From the NCBI GenBank assembly GCA_964657565.1, contig CAZZVQ010000010.1, forward strand, positions 1 to 64,000: 64,000 bases of DNA, written 5' to 3'. The translations under genes and the position numbers were made by a program. The notes below the pieces were generated by a model. It had not been told where the DNA came from. It ran no database searches and saw only the letters and a program-made list of their open reading frames with translations. Below, piece after piece: positions 15,700 to 24,590 of this stretch. The first letter of the stretch is position 1; the number at the start of each line of letters is the position of its first letter. The stretch is from JAVVHH01 sp964657565 (GTDB lineage: Bacteria > Pseudomonadota > Alphaproteobacteria > Acetobacterales > Acetobacteraceae).

Positions 15700-18600
15700 T
15701 CGACCTCTCCGGGCGGCACCGTCGCCGGTTTGACCGGCCGGACCGCCGGCTGTTCCAACCGGCCCATCAGCGGGAACTTGGCCTTGCTGTCGACCAGGTT
15801 GCCCTGGTTGGCGGTGCGGAACAGCGCGGCCTCCTCATAGGTGTTGGGCTCCGCAAGCTTCTGATAGATCACCTGCCCCTTGCTGCCGCCCGTCACCAAC
15901 TCGCCAGTGTCGAGCTTGCGGATGGCGTATTTGCGCAGCTGGAAACGCGCCCGCTGATCGACCGGCAGCAGGTCCTTGGCGTCGTGCACCGCGATCGGCA
16001 CTTGCTTCAACCCGGCGCGCTGCGCCGCCAGCAGGCGCCGGTTGTCGATGCTGACCTTGGTGCCGTCCGCCAACTCGACGACCTCCAGCGGATTGCCCCT
16101 CCAACCGCCGGTCTTCATGCTGTTCACCAGGTCGTCGAGCGGCTGGCCCTCGCCGGTCTCCGCCATCACATCCTTCTGGCTGAACCGCAGCGTCGTCGGC
16201 GCGACCTCGTCGCCGATCAGCGCCACCGGCGGCTTGATGACGCCGTTCTCCTCCGGCGGGTAATACAGCAGCAGGTTGCGGCCGGGCTTGATGGTGCCGA
16301 GCTCGCCCTTGATCGACAGCGACAGCATCCCGGCGCTGAGCGCCGCCTGCGAGAGCAGCAGCAGCTTGGCGCGATCCTTGGCCGAGCGGGTGCCGCTGCC
16401 CGCCTCGATCGCGTCGAGCTGCTTGGCCGTCTCGACGGTCAGCGCCACGCCGGTCACCACGTCGGCGGCGATCTTGGTGCCGACCATCGGGACGAAGATC
16501 CGGTCCGCCATCACGGCCAGCCGCGCCCAATTGCCGGCCCACGGCGTGCCGGCCTTGATCGCGCCGCCGGCGACCGCGACGATGCGCGACGACGACAGCG
16601 CCGCCGCCCCCGCCAGGCTCGCCACGATCTGGGCGATGTCGATCACCGCCTCGGTGGCGCTGAGGTTGCCGTGGCGCCATTTCTCGATCATCTCGGCGGT
16701 GGTGCCCGCCGCGGTGATGATGCCCGATCCGGCCAGCACCCAGGCGCCGGCGACCGCCACCGTCGCGGTGCCGAAGGTGGCCAGCGTCAGGCCGACGACC
16801 GCCGCCCCGATGCCGATATAGGCGAGGTAGTCGGTCCACTTCTTCTCCGCCGTGGTGCGGAAATTGCCCGCGTCGCCACCGGGGATCTGGTAGTGGATGA
16901 TGCCCTTGGGGAAATGGATGCGCGCATCGAGCTTCTTGAACAGCTCGGGCGGCGGCGATGGCTCGGGGCCGGCGGCGAAGGTGTCCTCGAACGTGTTGAG
17001 CGGGTTGGTCAGGTCCGCCAGGTGCCAGCTGCCGCCGTCCCGCCAGTAATACAGCGCGAGCGGCATCTCGGTGATGCGCCCGCTCTCCTCGAACGGTTCG
17101 TCGGGATGAAACACCGCCTGGATCCGGGTCGGGTGCTTGCTCTCGATCGTGCCGAGCGCCGACTTCGCCGCTTCGAGATACTGCGCGCTGCGGGCTTGGT
17201 CGCGGTGGTCGGGCTGGCGCTTCAGCGCCTCGGCGATCCAGCGATCGAGCCCGTTGACCAGCCGGTTGTAGTCGGTGGTCGCGGCCGCCCATCGGCCCGC
17301 CTTGATCTTGCCCTCCAGCTCCGGGCCGTAGCCGGCCACGCTCGGCGCCTGGGTGACCACCCTGGTCTCATCCAGGCCGGTATAGGGGTTCTTGATCGTG
17401 ACGCCGACCGGGTTCGGCCTGACCTGGTTGGCGCCGCTGGTCTCCTTGGCCAGCGCCGCGTAGAACGCCGCCGCCGCCTGCGCGGCCTGGTTCTGCGTGG
17501 CCGCCGAAACGGTCGCGCTCTGTTCGGCGCGCAGCACGATCATCGCCTTGGACAGCGCGAGCCACGCATCGTAGGTCGCCTGGCTGATCAACGCCGCCGT
17601 CACCGCGCTGTGCCGCAGCGACTGCAGGTTGGTCTCGATGCGGTCGAGATCCTGTTCGTAGGTGGCGGTCTGCCGCGGCAAGCTCGACACCGCCACCGCG
17701 TTGGAGGCCGCCTGCATGTCGATCCCGGTGCCCCGGCCCGCGCGCCCGCTCGGGAAGCCCTTGCGCACCGTGGTGTCGAAAATGGTCTGCCCGCCGGCCA
17801 CGGCGGGGCCGGCCAGCCGGATATGGTGGTTGCGGTCGCGTTCGGGATCGCTGTCCTGCGGCGACTCGAGCCGGTCGAACACTTCGAGATCGGGCTTGCC
17901 GTCGCCGTCGAGATCGAGCCCGAGGCTGAGGCCGCCCTGCCGCACCACCGACAGCCGGAGCGGACCGGCAAGCTGCAACAGCGCCCCCCGGCCGCTGTCC
18001 GGCACGCCGCCGTCGAGCACCGACAGGCCGAACAGCGCCTGGTTGCCCGCCTGCGGCTGCACGGTCAGGCGGAACTGGTCGCCATAGGCGCCGAGCGTGA
18101 CGTCCACGCTGGCGATGCCGCCGACCAGGGCCGGCGCGTTGGCCGCGGCGACCTTGTGCAGCCCGGCCTTCTCGGGCGGGAACTTCACCGCCTGGCTCTG
18201 CCCGGCGACGACGAGCTGGTAGGCGATCTCAGCGCCGGCCACGGTCGGTGGCTGGAGTTCCATGACCGCCGCCTTGCTCGGGATCTCCAGGTCGATCAGC
18301 GTGGGCAGCTTGCCGTCGCTGACCTCGGTGACGATCGGGAACAACGAGCCGCGGTCCGGCGGCTTCGGCAGGGTGAACGTGACGGTCTGCAGCCGGCCGG
18401 ACGAGATTTGCCGGACCTTCACCTCCAGCCGCTTCGGCACGTCCTTGTAGACCGGGTCCGCCCAAAGCTCGACCGTCCGCAGGCTGAGCAGCAATTCCTT
18501 GTACTGATCGCCGTCGCCGTCGACCCGGATCTCGATCGTCGTGCCGCCCGGACCGAACCGCATGCTGGAGCGCGGCATCTCGCCGGGCAGGTCGCCCTGC

Positions 18601-19649
18601 AACGCGGCGGCCGGGTCGGGCGCCGGGTCGGCCTTCGCGTGGGGATCGAGCACCCAGGCGGCGAAGCCCTCGGACCCGCCGGCGACGCGCCGGAATGCCA
18701 GATCGTGCCGGCGGCCCTTGCCGGCCTGCGCGCTGACATTGTCCACCAGCCGCAGCTTCTGGGTGCCGTCACCATACAGGTCGAGCGCCACCCCGGTGTC
18801 GATCTGGGTCAGCTTGACCGCGAGCGGCCGCGGTCCGATGTCGCGCCGGAGCGTGGCGACCTTGTTGCGCACGCCGGGTCCCTCGAAGGCGAAGGCGCCC
18901 TTGTAGGTGACGGTCACGGCCAGGTAGTCGACCGCACCATCCTGCGTGTGGTTGAACGAGAGGGTGAAAGTGTCGCCGCCCCAGGTGAGATCGAGGTCGT
19001 CCGGCACCTCCTCCCCGTTGGCGATCCGCTTGCGCTGCAACCGTGGCGGAGCGGCGGCCTGCTGCACCACGTGGGCCAACTCATGCGCGATCAGGTGCCG
19101 ACCCGGCGCGGTGCCCGGCGCGTATTCGCCGGCGCCGAAGACGAGGTCGCGGCCGACCGCGTAGGCACGCGCCCGGACGGCGCGCGCCGCGGCGGCACCC
19201 AGGGCGCCGTCATGCACCCGGACCTGGCTGAAATCATGCCCCAGACGCGGCTCCATGAACGCGCGAACGTCGCGGTCGAGCGGCCGTCCGGCCGACCGGA
19301 GCACCTCCGCCGCGATCGCCGGGACCGCGCCGGGCGCCGGCGGTGGGCCGGGATTGCTCGCGGGCGCGGCAGGCGTCGGGGCGTGCCGCATGTGCATGAC
19401 CCGGTCGGCGACGCGGTCCGCCTGCTCCTCCAACGGCTCGCCGGCGGTGGCGCCCAGCCGCTTGGCCTGGAGCGGGAGACGCCGCTGCGCCGCGAAGACT
19501 GGCACGGTGGCGTAACTCCACGCAGGCGCGACGCTTTGCGAGGGCGATGCATGCTCCACCGCCTGGACCCGATCGGCACGCCCGGTCGCCGGCCGGTCGG
19601 GGCGAGTCGGAGCACCGGCCGGGGGTCGTTTTGATGGCGGAGCTAACAT
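15696..19649 (-). CDS. DUF4157 (eCIS-associated) large protein with HELAH and ParB-like C-terminus
   Basis: About 1317 residues from the ATG at 19649, which has GGGGAG upstream; a GTG at 19727 is a possible earlier start. Residues 110-200 match DUF4157: RPLDRDVRAFMEPRLGHDFSQVRVH, ARAYAVGRDLVFGAGEY and LIAHELAHVVQQ, giving zinc-protease HExxH at His189-His193. DUF4157 marks effectors linked to extracellular contractile injection systems. The middle is beta-rich with Asp-rich loops like FG-GAP repeats (VDGDGDQYKEL, LDGDGKPDLEV). Two hydrophobic segments (near 960-1000 and 1030-1050) follow. Residues 1150-1260 (GWRGNPLEVVELADGT, IDNRRLLAAQRAG) resemble a ParB/sulfiredoxin-like nucleotide-binding or nuclease domain. 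There is no signal peptide. The next gene overlaps its stop. No eCIS structural gene is in the window. Confidence 0.75.
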   Translation of the reverse strand: MLAPPSKRPPAGAPTRPDRPATGRADRVQAVEHASPSQSVAPAWSYATVPVFAAQRRLPLQAKRLGATAGEPLEEQADRVADRVMHMRHAPTPAAPASNPGPPPAPGAVPAIAAEVLRSAGRPLDRDVRAFMEPRLGHDFSQVRVHDGALGAAAARAVRARAYAVGRDLVFGAGEYAPGTAPGRHLIAHELAHVVQQAAAPPRLQRKRIANGEEVPDDLDLTWGGDTFTLSFNHTQDGAVDYLAVTVTYKGAFAFEGPGVRNKVATLRRDIGPRPLAVKLTQIDTGVALDLYGDGTQKLRLVDNVSAQAGKGRRHDLAFRRVAGGSEGFAAWVLDPHAKADPAPDPAAALQGDLPGEMPRSSMRFGPGGTTIEIRVDGDGDQYKELLLSLRTVELWADPVYKDVPKRLEVKVRQISSGRLQTVTFTLPKPPDRGSLFPIVTEVSDGKLPTLIDLEIPSKAAVMELQPPTVAGAEIAYQLVVAGQSQAVKFPPEKAGLHKVAAANAPALVGGIASVDVTLGAYGDQFRLTVQPQAGNQALFGLSVLDGGVPDSGRGALLQLAGPLRLSVVRQGGLSLGLDLDGDGKPDLEVFDRLESPQDSDPERDRNHHIRLAGPAVAGGQTIFDTTVRKGFPSGRAGRGTGIDMQAASNAVAVSSLPRQTATYEQDLDRIETNLQSLRHSAVTAALISQATYDAWLALSKAMIVLRAEQSATVSAATQNQAAQAAAAFYAALAKETSGANQVRPNPVGVTIKNPYTGLDETRVVTQAPSVAGYGPELEGKIKAGRWAAATTDYNRLVNGLDRWIAEALKRQPDHRDQARSAQYLEAAKSALGTIESKHPTRIQAVFHPDEPFEESGRITEMPLALYYWRDGGSWHLADLTNPLNTFEDTFAAGPEPSPPPELFKKLDARIHFPKGIIHYQIPGGDAGNFRTTAEKKWTDYLAYIGIGAAVVGLTLATFGTATVAVAGAWVLAGSGIITAAGTTAEMIEKWRHGNLSATEAVIDIAQIVASLAGAAALSSSRIVAVAGGAIKAGTPWAGNWARLAVMADRIFVPMVGTKIAADVVTGVALTVETAKQLDAIEAGSGTRSAKDRAKLLLLSQAALSAGMLSLSIKGELGTIKPGRNLLLYYPPEENGVIKPPVALIGDEVAPTTLRFSQKDVMAETGEGQPLDDLVNSMKTGGWRGNPLEVVELADGTKVSIDNRRLLAAQRAGLKQVPIAVHDAKDLLPVDQRARFQLRKYAIRKLDTGELVTGGSKGQVIYQKLAEPNTYEEAALFRTANQGNLVDSKAKFPLMGRLEQPAVRPVKPATVPPGEVE

Positions 19650-19803
19650 GGCCGCACTCCCCGGGCAGCGGCCGGTCGCGGGGGCCGCCTCGTCGGGCTT
19701 TTCTACCTGCCGATCGCCCCGCCGCACCAGTCCGATTCCATTCGGCAGTAAAATGATTTTGCAACCGAGGACGACCGCAGTCGAAACGAGCGATGATTGC
19801 CCG

Positions 19804-19832
19804 TCGTCATCGCGAGACGCCTCGCGTGATTG
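19804..19832. repeat. Degenerate REP-like palindrome (family D)
   Basis: CGTCATCGCGAGACGC followed by CTCGCGTGATTGC forms an imperfect hairpin related to the element at 3341-3377. It lies in the 198-base gap between the DUF4157 gene and the beta-propeller gene; nothing else was recognised in that gap. Confidence 0.4.
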
Positions 19833-19847
19833 CCGCCGGGGACGCGG

Positions 19848-20990
19848 TTAGCGGGCCGGGCCGCGGATGCTGGCGGGCTGACCCGGCAGCTTCATCGTTT
19901 GCGCCGCCACCAGCTTGCCGCCGTCGATGTGGAAGATCTGCAGGGTCTTGTCGTTGTAGTTGCCAACATAGAGCCACTGGCTATCCGGGCTCCAGGCCAC
20001 GCCCTCCGGGACCGCCCCCAGCTTCGCCTCGCCCGCCAGCGTCAGCCGTTGACCCTCCAGGGCGAACACCTGCAGCACGCCGTCCGGATGGTAGCCCGGG
20101 GCGGCGTGCAGCGCGGAGGAGCCGTTCAGCTGCGGCGAGGCGACCCATTTGCCGTCGGGCGAGATCGCCAGCCCCTCCGGCCCCTGCTCGACCGTGGTGA
20201 AGCCCACGACGCGCGGGTTGGGTCCGGCAGCGTCGATCAGCGCCAGGGTCGTCCGGCTGGCATTGCCGTCGGTCGCGGTATTGGCGGCGACCACGGTGCG
20301 GCCGTCGGGCGTGATGTCCAGATTGTAGACGCCGGGGCCGGTCGGGATGTCCTTGGTCTTGTCGTAGCTGATCGTGTCGCCCTCGATCGCGAGCACGCCC
20401 ACCGTGCCGGCCAGGTTCATCGCGACGAAGGCGCGCTTGCCGTCCGGCGTGATCGCGACCGCGGCCGCCTGGTCGGGCAGCGCCACCTCGGCCACCGGCT
20501 TGACGCGGGTGCCGTCGATCCGCAGCAGCGACACGCTCTTGCCGGCCCGGTTGGCCACCAGCGCGAAGCGCCCGTCATGCGCGATCGCCAGGCCGGAGGG
20601 CTGGCGGCCGACCTTGATCGTCTCGAGCAGCTTGGGCGGCTGCGCCGTCAGGTCCAGCACGTGCAGCGTGTCGTCCGGCGCCGCCGCCCAGGTGCCTTCC
20701 TTCTCGGCGGTCGCGATCGAGTTGGCGACCAGGCCCAGCCTGCCGTCCGGCGTGATCTGCAGGTTGGTGGGCGGTCCGAACACGGTGTTGGGCAGCGGCA
20801 GCTGCGCGATGACGGTGGGGTGCGCCGGGTCCGACAGGTCCAGCACCGCCACCGCATCCTTGCCGCCCGGCCCGTTGCGGACGCTAGCCGCCTCGAAGAA
20901 CGTCTTGCCGTCGAGCCCGACCAGCAACTGGCTCGGCCCGGCGGCGACCAGAAACGGCGTCGCAGCGGCCAGCAGCAGCATGTTGCGCAT
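19848..20990 (-). CDS. YncE-like beta-propeller (YVTN/lactonase-type) secreted protein
   Basis: A 380-residue precursor with signal peptide MRNMLLLAAATPFLVAAGP. The body is a chain of about seven blades sharing NLxITPDGRxxxVAN: TPDGRLGLVANS, AHDGRFALVANRAG, TPDGKRAFVAMN, TPDGRTVVAANT, SPDGKWVASP and SPDSQWLYVGNY. This is the surface/periplasmic YncE-lactonase propeller fold; the ligand or reaction is unknown. The start has GGGAGGA upstream. The promoter region contains an assembly gap (21037-21046) and a composite palindromic repeat. Confidence 0.82.
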   Translation of the reverse strand: MRNMLLLAAATPFLVAAGPSQLLVGLDGKTFFEAASVRNGPGGKDAVAVLDLSDPAHPTVIAQLPLPNTVFGPPTNLQITPDGRLGLVANSIATAEKEGTWAAAPDDTLHVLDLTAQPPKLLETIKVGRQPSGLAIAHDGRFALVANRAGKSVSLLRIDGTRVKPVAEVALPDQAAAVAITPDGKRAFVAMNLAGTVGVLAIEGDTISYDKTKDIPTGPGVYNLDITPDGRTVVAANTATDGNASRTTLALIDAAGPNPRVVGFTTVEQGPEGLAISPDGKWVASPQLNGSSALHAAPGYHPDGVLQVFALEGQRLTLAGEAKLGAVPEGVAWSPDSQWLYVGNYNDKTLQIFHIDGGKLVAAQTMKLPGQPASIRGPAR

Positions 20991-21036
20991 CGTAGTCCTC
21001 CCGTTGATCTTGGAAGGCACAATGACGGGGCCCCGG

Positions 21037-21046
21037 NNNNNNNNNN
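21037..21046. other. Assembly gap (10 N)
   Basis: Ten undetermined bases about 46 bases upstream of the beta-propeller start, at the edge of a composite palindromic repeat. The repeat is a likely reason for the break. The true length here is unknown. Confidence 0.95.
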
Positions 21047-21064
21047 GCAAACGGCCCACAAGCT

Positions 21065-21152
21065 CGTCACCCGCGGACTTGATCCGCGGGTCCACGGTGC
21101 CGAAAGGACCGCGCTGCTTGCCCTGGGCCCCCGGGTCAAGCCCGGGGGTGAC
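21065..21152. repeat. Composite palindromic repeat (family C)
   Basis: Two hairpins, CCGCGGACTTGATCCGCGG and CCCCCGGGTCAAGCCCGGGGG, lie within outer inverted ends CGTCACCC and GGGTGACG. It shares the core GGGTCAAGCCC with the elements at 30865-30887 and 38791-38884. Such elements are common between genes of Rhodospirillales; role unknown. Confidence 0.7.
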
Positions 21153-21188
21153 GGCTTGAAGAAGATTGTGTCAATTGAAGCGATACGC

Positions 21189-21824
21189 TCAGACCACCCG
21201 ATCGCTGATCTTTTGTGCGACCGGGGTTGTCGCCACGAAGGACGGGCGCGTCTCCATGCGGTCGCTGTAGCGGGCCAAGCCGGGGTGCCATTCGCGCCAG
21301 GGCAGGTCGGGGAAGCGCACGTCGAGGTATTTGACGACGGTGCCGGTCACGATGTCGGCCAGCCCGAACCGGTCGCCGACCACGAACTCGCGGTCGCCGG
21401 TCCAACTCGCCAGCGCCTTCAGCCCGCCCTCGACCTTGCGCATCTGCCGGGCGATCCAAGGCTGGCTCTGCTCCGCCTCCGGCCGATGCCGCTCCCAGAA
21501 CATCAGCACGCACGCATCGCACACGCCGTCGCCGACCACCTCCACCTTGCGCGCGAACAGCCGGTCGTCGAGCTCGTCCGGCAGCATCGTCGGCTGCGGG
21601 AACTTGGCCTCGATCCATTCGAGGATGTAGCGGGACTCGTAGATGCCCTCGCCGTCCTCGGTGATCAGCACCGGCAGCTTCTCCAGCGGGTTGTAGCGCG
21701 GCGTGGCGGTGGTGCTGTCCCAGGGCACCTCGGTGCGCAGCTCGAACGGAATGCCCTTCTCGGCCAGCGCGATGCGCACCTTGCGGGCGTAGGGGCTTGG
21801 GGTCGCGCTAATCACTTGCAGCAT
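21189..21824 (-). CDS. Glutathione S-transferase family protein
   Basis: A 211-residue soluble protein with an N-terminal thioredoxin-like domain (MLQVISATPSPYARKVRIALAE, then NPLEKLPVLITEDG with the cis-Pro and ESRYILEWIE glutathione-binding Glu-Ser) and an all-helical C-terminal domain (FGLADIVTGTVVKYLDVR). The SPYARKV motif places Ser/Tyr at the active site. It would conjugate glutathione to electrophiles or act as a peroxidase in the cytoplasm. Its ATG shares one base with the stop of the acetate-permease fusion gene, so the two are cotranslated; a functional link between them is not obvious. Confidence 0.88.
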   Translation of the reverse strand: MLQVISATPSPYARKVRIALAEKGIPFELRTEVPWDSTTATPRYNPLEKLPVLITEDGEGIYESRYILEWIEAKFPQPTMLPDELDDRLFARKVEVVGDGVCDACVLMFWERHRPEAEQSQPWIARQMRKVEGGLKALASWTGDREFVVGDRFGLADIVTGTVVKYLDVRFPDLPWREWHPGLARYSDRMETRPSFVATTPVAQKISDRVV

Positions 21825-23710
21825 CAGGCGGTCACCTCCATGGAGTTGTCGCGTTGCAGGTCGAAATCCGAGCGGTCCCGCGCCGCCTGCGCGCTGCGGT
21901 CGAGCAGCGAGACGCCGATGGCGACGACGAAGGCGAGCGGCATGGTGATGAGGGTGGGCGGGTCGAGGGCGACGACCGGCGCGGCGTAGCCCAGCACCTT
22001 CACCCACACCGCCGGGCCGAGGATCGTCAGCCCGACCGACCCGACCAGCCCGGCGCACCCGCCCAGCACCGCGCCGCGCGTCGTCAGCCCCCGCCAGTAG
22101 ATCGCCAGCAGCAGCAGCGGGAAGTTGGACGACGCCGCCACGCTGATGGCCAGCGCGACGAGGTAGGCGATGTTCTGGTTGCGAAAGCCGATCCCCAGCC
22201 CGACCGCGAGCACGCCGAGCACGATGGTCGCCACCTTGGAGACGCGCACCTCCTTCTGCTCGTTGGCGGCGCCGCGGCAGATGATGTTGGCATAGAGGTC
22301 GTGCGACACGGCCGACGCCCCGGCCAAGGTCAGCCCGGCGACCACGGCCAGGATGGTCGCGAACGCCACCGCCGACACGAAGCCGAGCAGCAGGTCGCCG
22401 CCGAGCGCGTGGGCCAGGTGGACGGCCGCCATGTTGCCGCCGCCGAGCAGCGCGCCCGATGCCGAGAGGTATTGCGGATCGCTCATCACCAGCGCCACCG
22501 CCGACGGCCCGATCACGCTGATCAGCGCGAAGAACGTGCCGATGAACAGCGAGGCCCACATCATCGAGACGCGCGCCGTTCGCGCATCCGGCACGGTGAA
22601 GAAGCGCATGATCATATGCGGCAACCCGGCCGACCCGAAGAACATCGCCAGCCCGAGCGACAGCGCCGAGAGCGGTGCGGCGACGAAGCTGATCGGCGCG
22701 AGCATGGAGGCGTGCTTGGGATGCACCTCGACCGCCTTGGCGATCAGCGCGCCATAGTCGTAGCCGAAGCTGCGCAGCGACAGCACCGCGATGGTGCCGC
22801 CGGAGACCAGCATCAGCACGGCCTTGATGATCTGCACCCAGGTGGTCGCCATCATGCCGCCGAACACGACGTAGCAGACCATGAGGATGCCGACGCCGAT
22901 CTCGGCGTACATATAGTCGACGCCGAACAGCAGCTCGATAAGCTGGCCGGCGCCGACCATCTGGGCCACGAGGTAGAACAGGACGATGCAGAGCGTGCTG
23001 GTGGCCGCGAAGGTGCGCATGGGGGTCGGCGACAGGCGGCTGCACAGGATGTCGGCGAAGGTGAACTTGCCCAGCGCGCGCATGCGGTCGGCGAACAGCA
23101 TGGTCACCACCGGGTAGCCGACCGAGTAGCCGGCGGCATAGACCAGGCCGTCGAAGCCGACGCCGTAGACCAGCCCGGTGAGGCCCAGGAAGGCGCCGGC
23201 CGAGATCAGATCGCCGGCGATGGCCAGCCCGTTCGGCAGCGCGCGCATGCGGCCGCCGGCGGCGTAGAAGTCGGTGACGGACCGGGTCCGGCGCGCGGCC
23301 CACCAGGTGATGACGAGGGTGACGCCGACGAGGATCATGAACAGCGCGATCGCCGTGAGCTTCGGCTCGCCGCCGCCGGGGGTCGCGGCCTGCGCGGCCG
23401 GTGCGGCGAGCAGGGCGGCGCCGAGCGCGACGCCGGCGAGGCCTTTGCTGGCGCGGTCCGAGGCGCGGTTGGCGACCAGGACGTAGATGAAGCCGAGCAG
23501 CAGGGAGAAAGCGATCAGGCCGAGGCCGTAGGCGTACCAGATCGTGACGGGCGAGCCGGCCGAGAGCGGCACGGCGAGGCTGGCCGGGCTGAAGGCGGCG
23601 AAGCTGAAGAAGATCGTCACCGGCACGGCGAGGATCGCCGTCAGGATCAGACCGAGGCGGGCGGGGGCGACGAGTCCGGCACTATGGCCATCGGGGTGGG
23701 AAACGGACAT
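21824..23710 (-). CDS. actP: Acetate permease-type sodium symporter fused to DUF485
   Basis: A 628-residue membrane protein. Residues 15-85 (FAAFSPASLAVPL, GSPVTIWYAYGLGLIAFSLL, FIYVLVANR) match DUF485, the small YjcH protein that usually sits next to actP. Residues 90-109 (LAGVALGAALLAAPAAQAAT) look like the signal peptide with which ActP normally starts, now internal. The rest is ActP: the RTRSVTDFYAAGGRMRALPNGLAIAGD block and about twelve helices. Sodium- or proton-driven uptake of acetate or a similar monocarboxylate is likely. The start has AAAGGAGCG upstream. It is first in an operon with a glutathione S-transferase. Confidence 0.86.
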   Translation of the reverse strand: MSVSHPDGHSAGLVAPARLGLILTAILAVPVTIFFSFAAFSPASLAVPLSAGSPVTIWYAYGLGLIAFSLLLGFIYVLVANRASDRASKGLAGVALGAALLAAPAAQAATPGGGEPKLTAIALFMILVGVTLVITWWAARRTRSVTDFYAAGGRMRALPNGLAIAGDLISAGAFLGLTGLVYGVGFDGLVYAAGYSVGYPVVTMLFADRMRALGKFTFADILCSRLSPTPMRTFAATSTLCIVLFYLVAQMVGAGQLIELLFGVDYMYAEIGVGILMVCYVVFGGMMATTWVQIIKAVLMLVSGGTIAVLSLRSFGYDYGALIAKAVEVHPKHASMLAPISFVAAPLSALSLGLAMFFGSAGLPHMIMRFFTVPDARTARVSMMWASLFIGTFFALISVIGPSAVALVMSDPQYLSASGALLGGGNMAAVHLAHALGGDLLLGFVSAVAFATILAVVAGLTLAGASAVSHDLYANIICRGAANEQKEVRVSKVATIVLGVLAVGLGIGFRNQNIAYLVALAISVAASSNFPLLLLAIYWRGLTTRGAVLGGCAGLVGSVGLTILGPAVWVKVLGYAAPVVALDPPTLITMPLAFVVAIGVSLLDRSAQAARDRSDFDLQRDNSMEVTA

Positions 23711-23855
23711 GCACGCTCCTTTCGTGTCGCATGTGACCGCGTATTGGCTTCTCCCAGGGGACCGGTTGTGCCCGGCGTATCGTGAAAGCCAAGCATAGCA
23801 GCCGCTTTTCGTCGAGGGCTTGTCTCTCGACGACGCCACGGCCACCCTCTCGAGC

Positions 23856-24590
23856 ATGAGCGGATTAGTGATCGTCACGGGGGGTAGTCGCGGGATCGGC
23901 GCCGCGGTTTGCCGGCGTCTGGCGGCGGACGGCTATGCGGTGGCGGTCAACTACGCGACCCGGCCGGAACTGGCCGCCGGCGTGGTGGAGCAGATCACAC
24001 AAGCCGGCGGCCGGGCAGCCGCGTTCGCCGCCGACGTGTCCGACGCGGCCCAACTGCGCGCCATGTTCACCGCCGCGGAGGGGCAACTCGGCCCGCTGAA
24101 GGCCCTGGTGAACAATGCCGGCGTGATCGGACCGCTGGGCCGGGTGGCGGACATGCCGGCCCAGGGCCTCGCGCAACTGCTGTCGATCAACGTCGCTGGC
24201 ACGGTGTTCGCCGCGCAGGAGGCGATCCGCCGGCTGTCGACGCGGCTTGGCGGACCCGGCGGCGCGATCGTCAACATCTCGTCGACCGCGGCCCGGCTGG
24301 GCGGCGCCGGCGAGAACGTGCTCTACGCGATGACCAAGGGCGCCATCGACACCCTCACGGCCGGGCTCGGCCGCGAGTTGGCCGAGGAGGGCGTGCGCGT
24401 CAACGCCGTGGCGCCCGGATTGATCGCGACCGACATGGCGCCGCCCGAACGGGTCGCGCGGATGGCTCCCGCCATCCCGATGCGCCGGGCCGGGCTGCCG
24501 GCTGAGATCGCCGAGGCGGTCGCCTGGCTGCTCTCGCCGGCCGCGTCCTACGTGACCGGGACGACCCTCACCGTGTCGGGCGGCCGCTGA
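23856..24590 (+). CDS. SDR-family oxidoreductase
   Basis: A 244-residue Rossmann enzyme: cofactor motif TGGSRGIG, NNAG, catalytic Ser in ISSTAARLGG, and YAMTK giving Tyr-x3-Lys. It ends TGTTLTVSGGR, as classical NAD(P)-dependent short-chain dehydrogenases do. The Arg at YATRPE suggests NADP preference. I start at the ATG that directly precedes LVIVTGG; a TTG at 23820 with GAGG would add 12 residues. Its substrate is unknown. Its stop directly abuts the stop of the convergent TonB receptor. Confidence 0.85.
   Translation: MSGLVIVTGGSRGIGAAVCRRLAADGYAVAVNYATRPELAAGVVEQITQAGGRAAAFAADVSDAAQLRAMFTAAEGQLGPLKALVNNAGVIGPLGRVADMPAQGLAQLLSINVAGTVFAAQEAIRRLSTRLGGPGGAIVNISSTAARLGGAGENVLYAMTKGAIDTLTAGLGRELAEEGVRVNAVAPGLIATDMAPPERVARMAPAIPMRRAGLPAEIAEAVAWLLSPAASYVTGTTLTVSGGR

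Noticed and set aside
15420..19634. A 1404-codon plus-strand frame opposite the DUF4157 gene
   Set aside because: Low-complexity Arg/Gly/Leu-rich shadow; the minus strand encodes a recognisable DUF4157 domain with HELAH.
14875..19649. A complete contractile injection system
   Set aside because: No sheath, tube, baseplate, spike or ATPase genes are in the window; only the DUF4157-type cargo protein suggests such a system.
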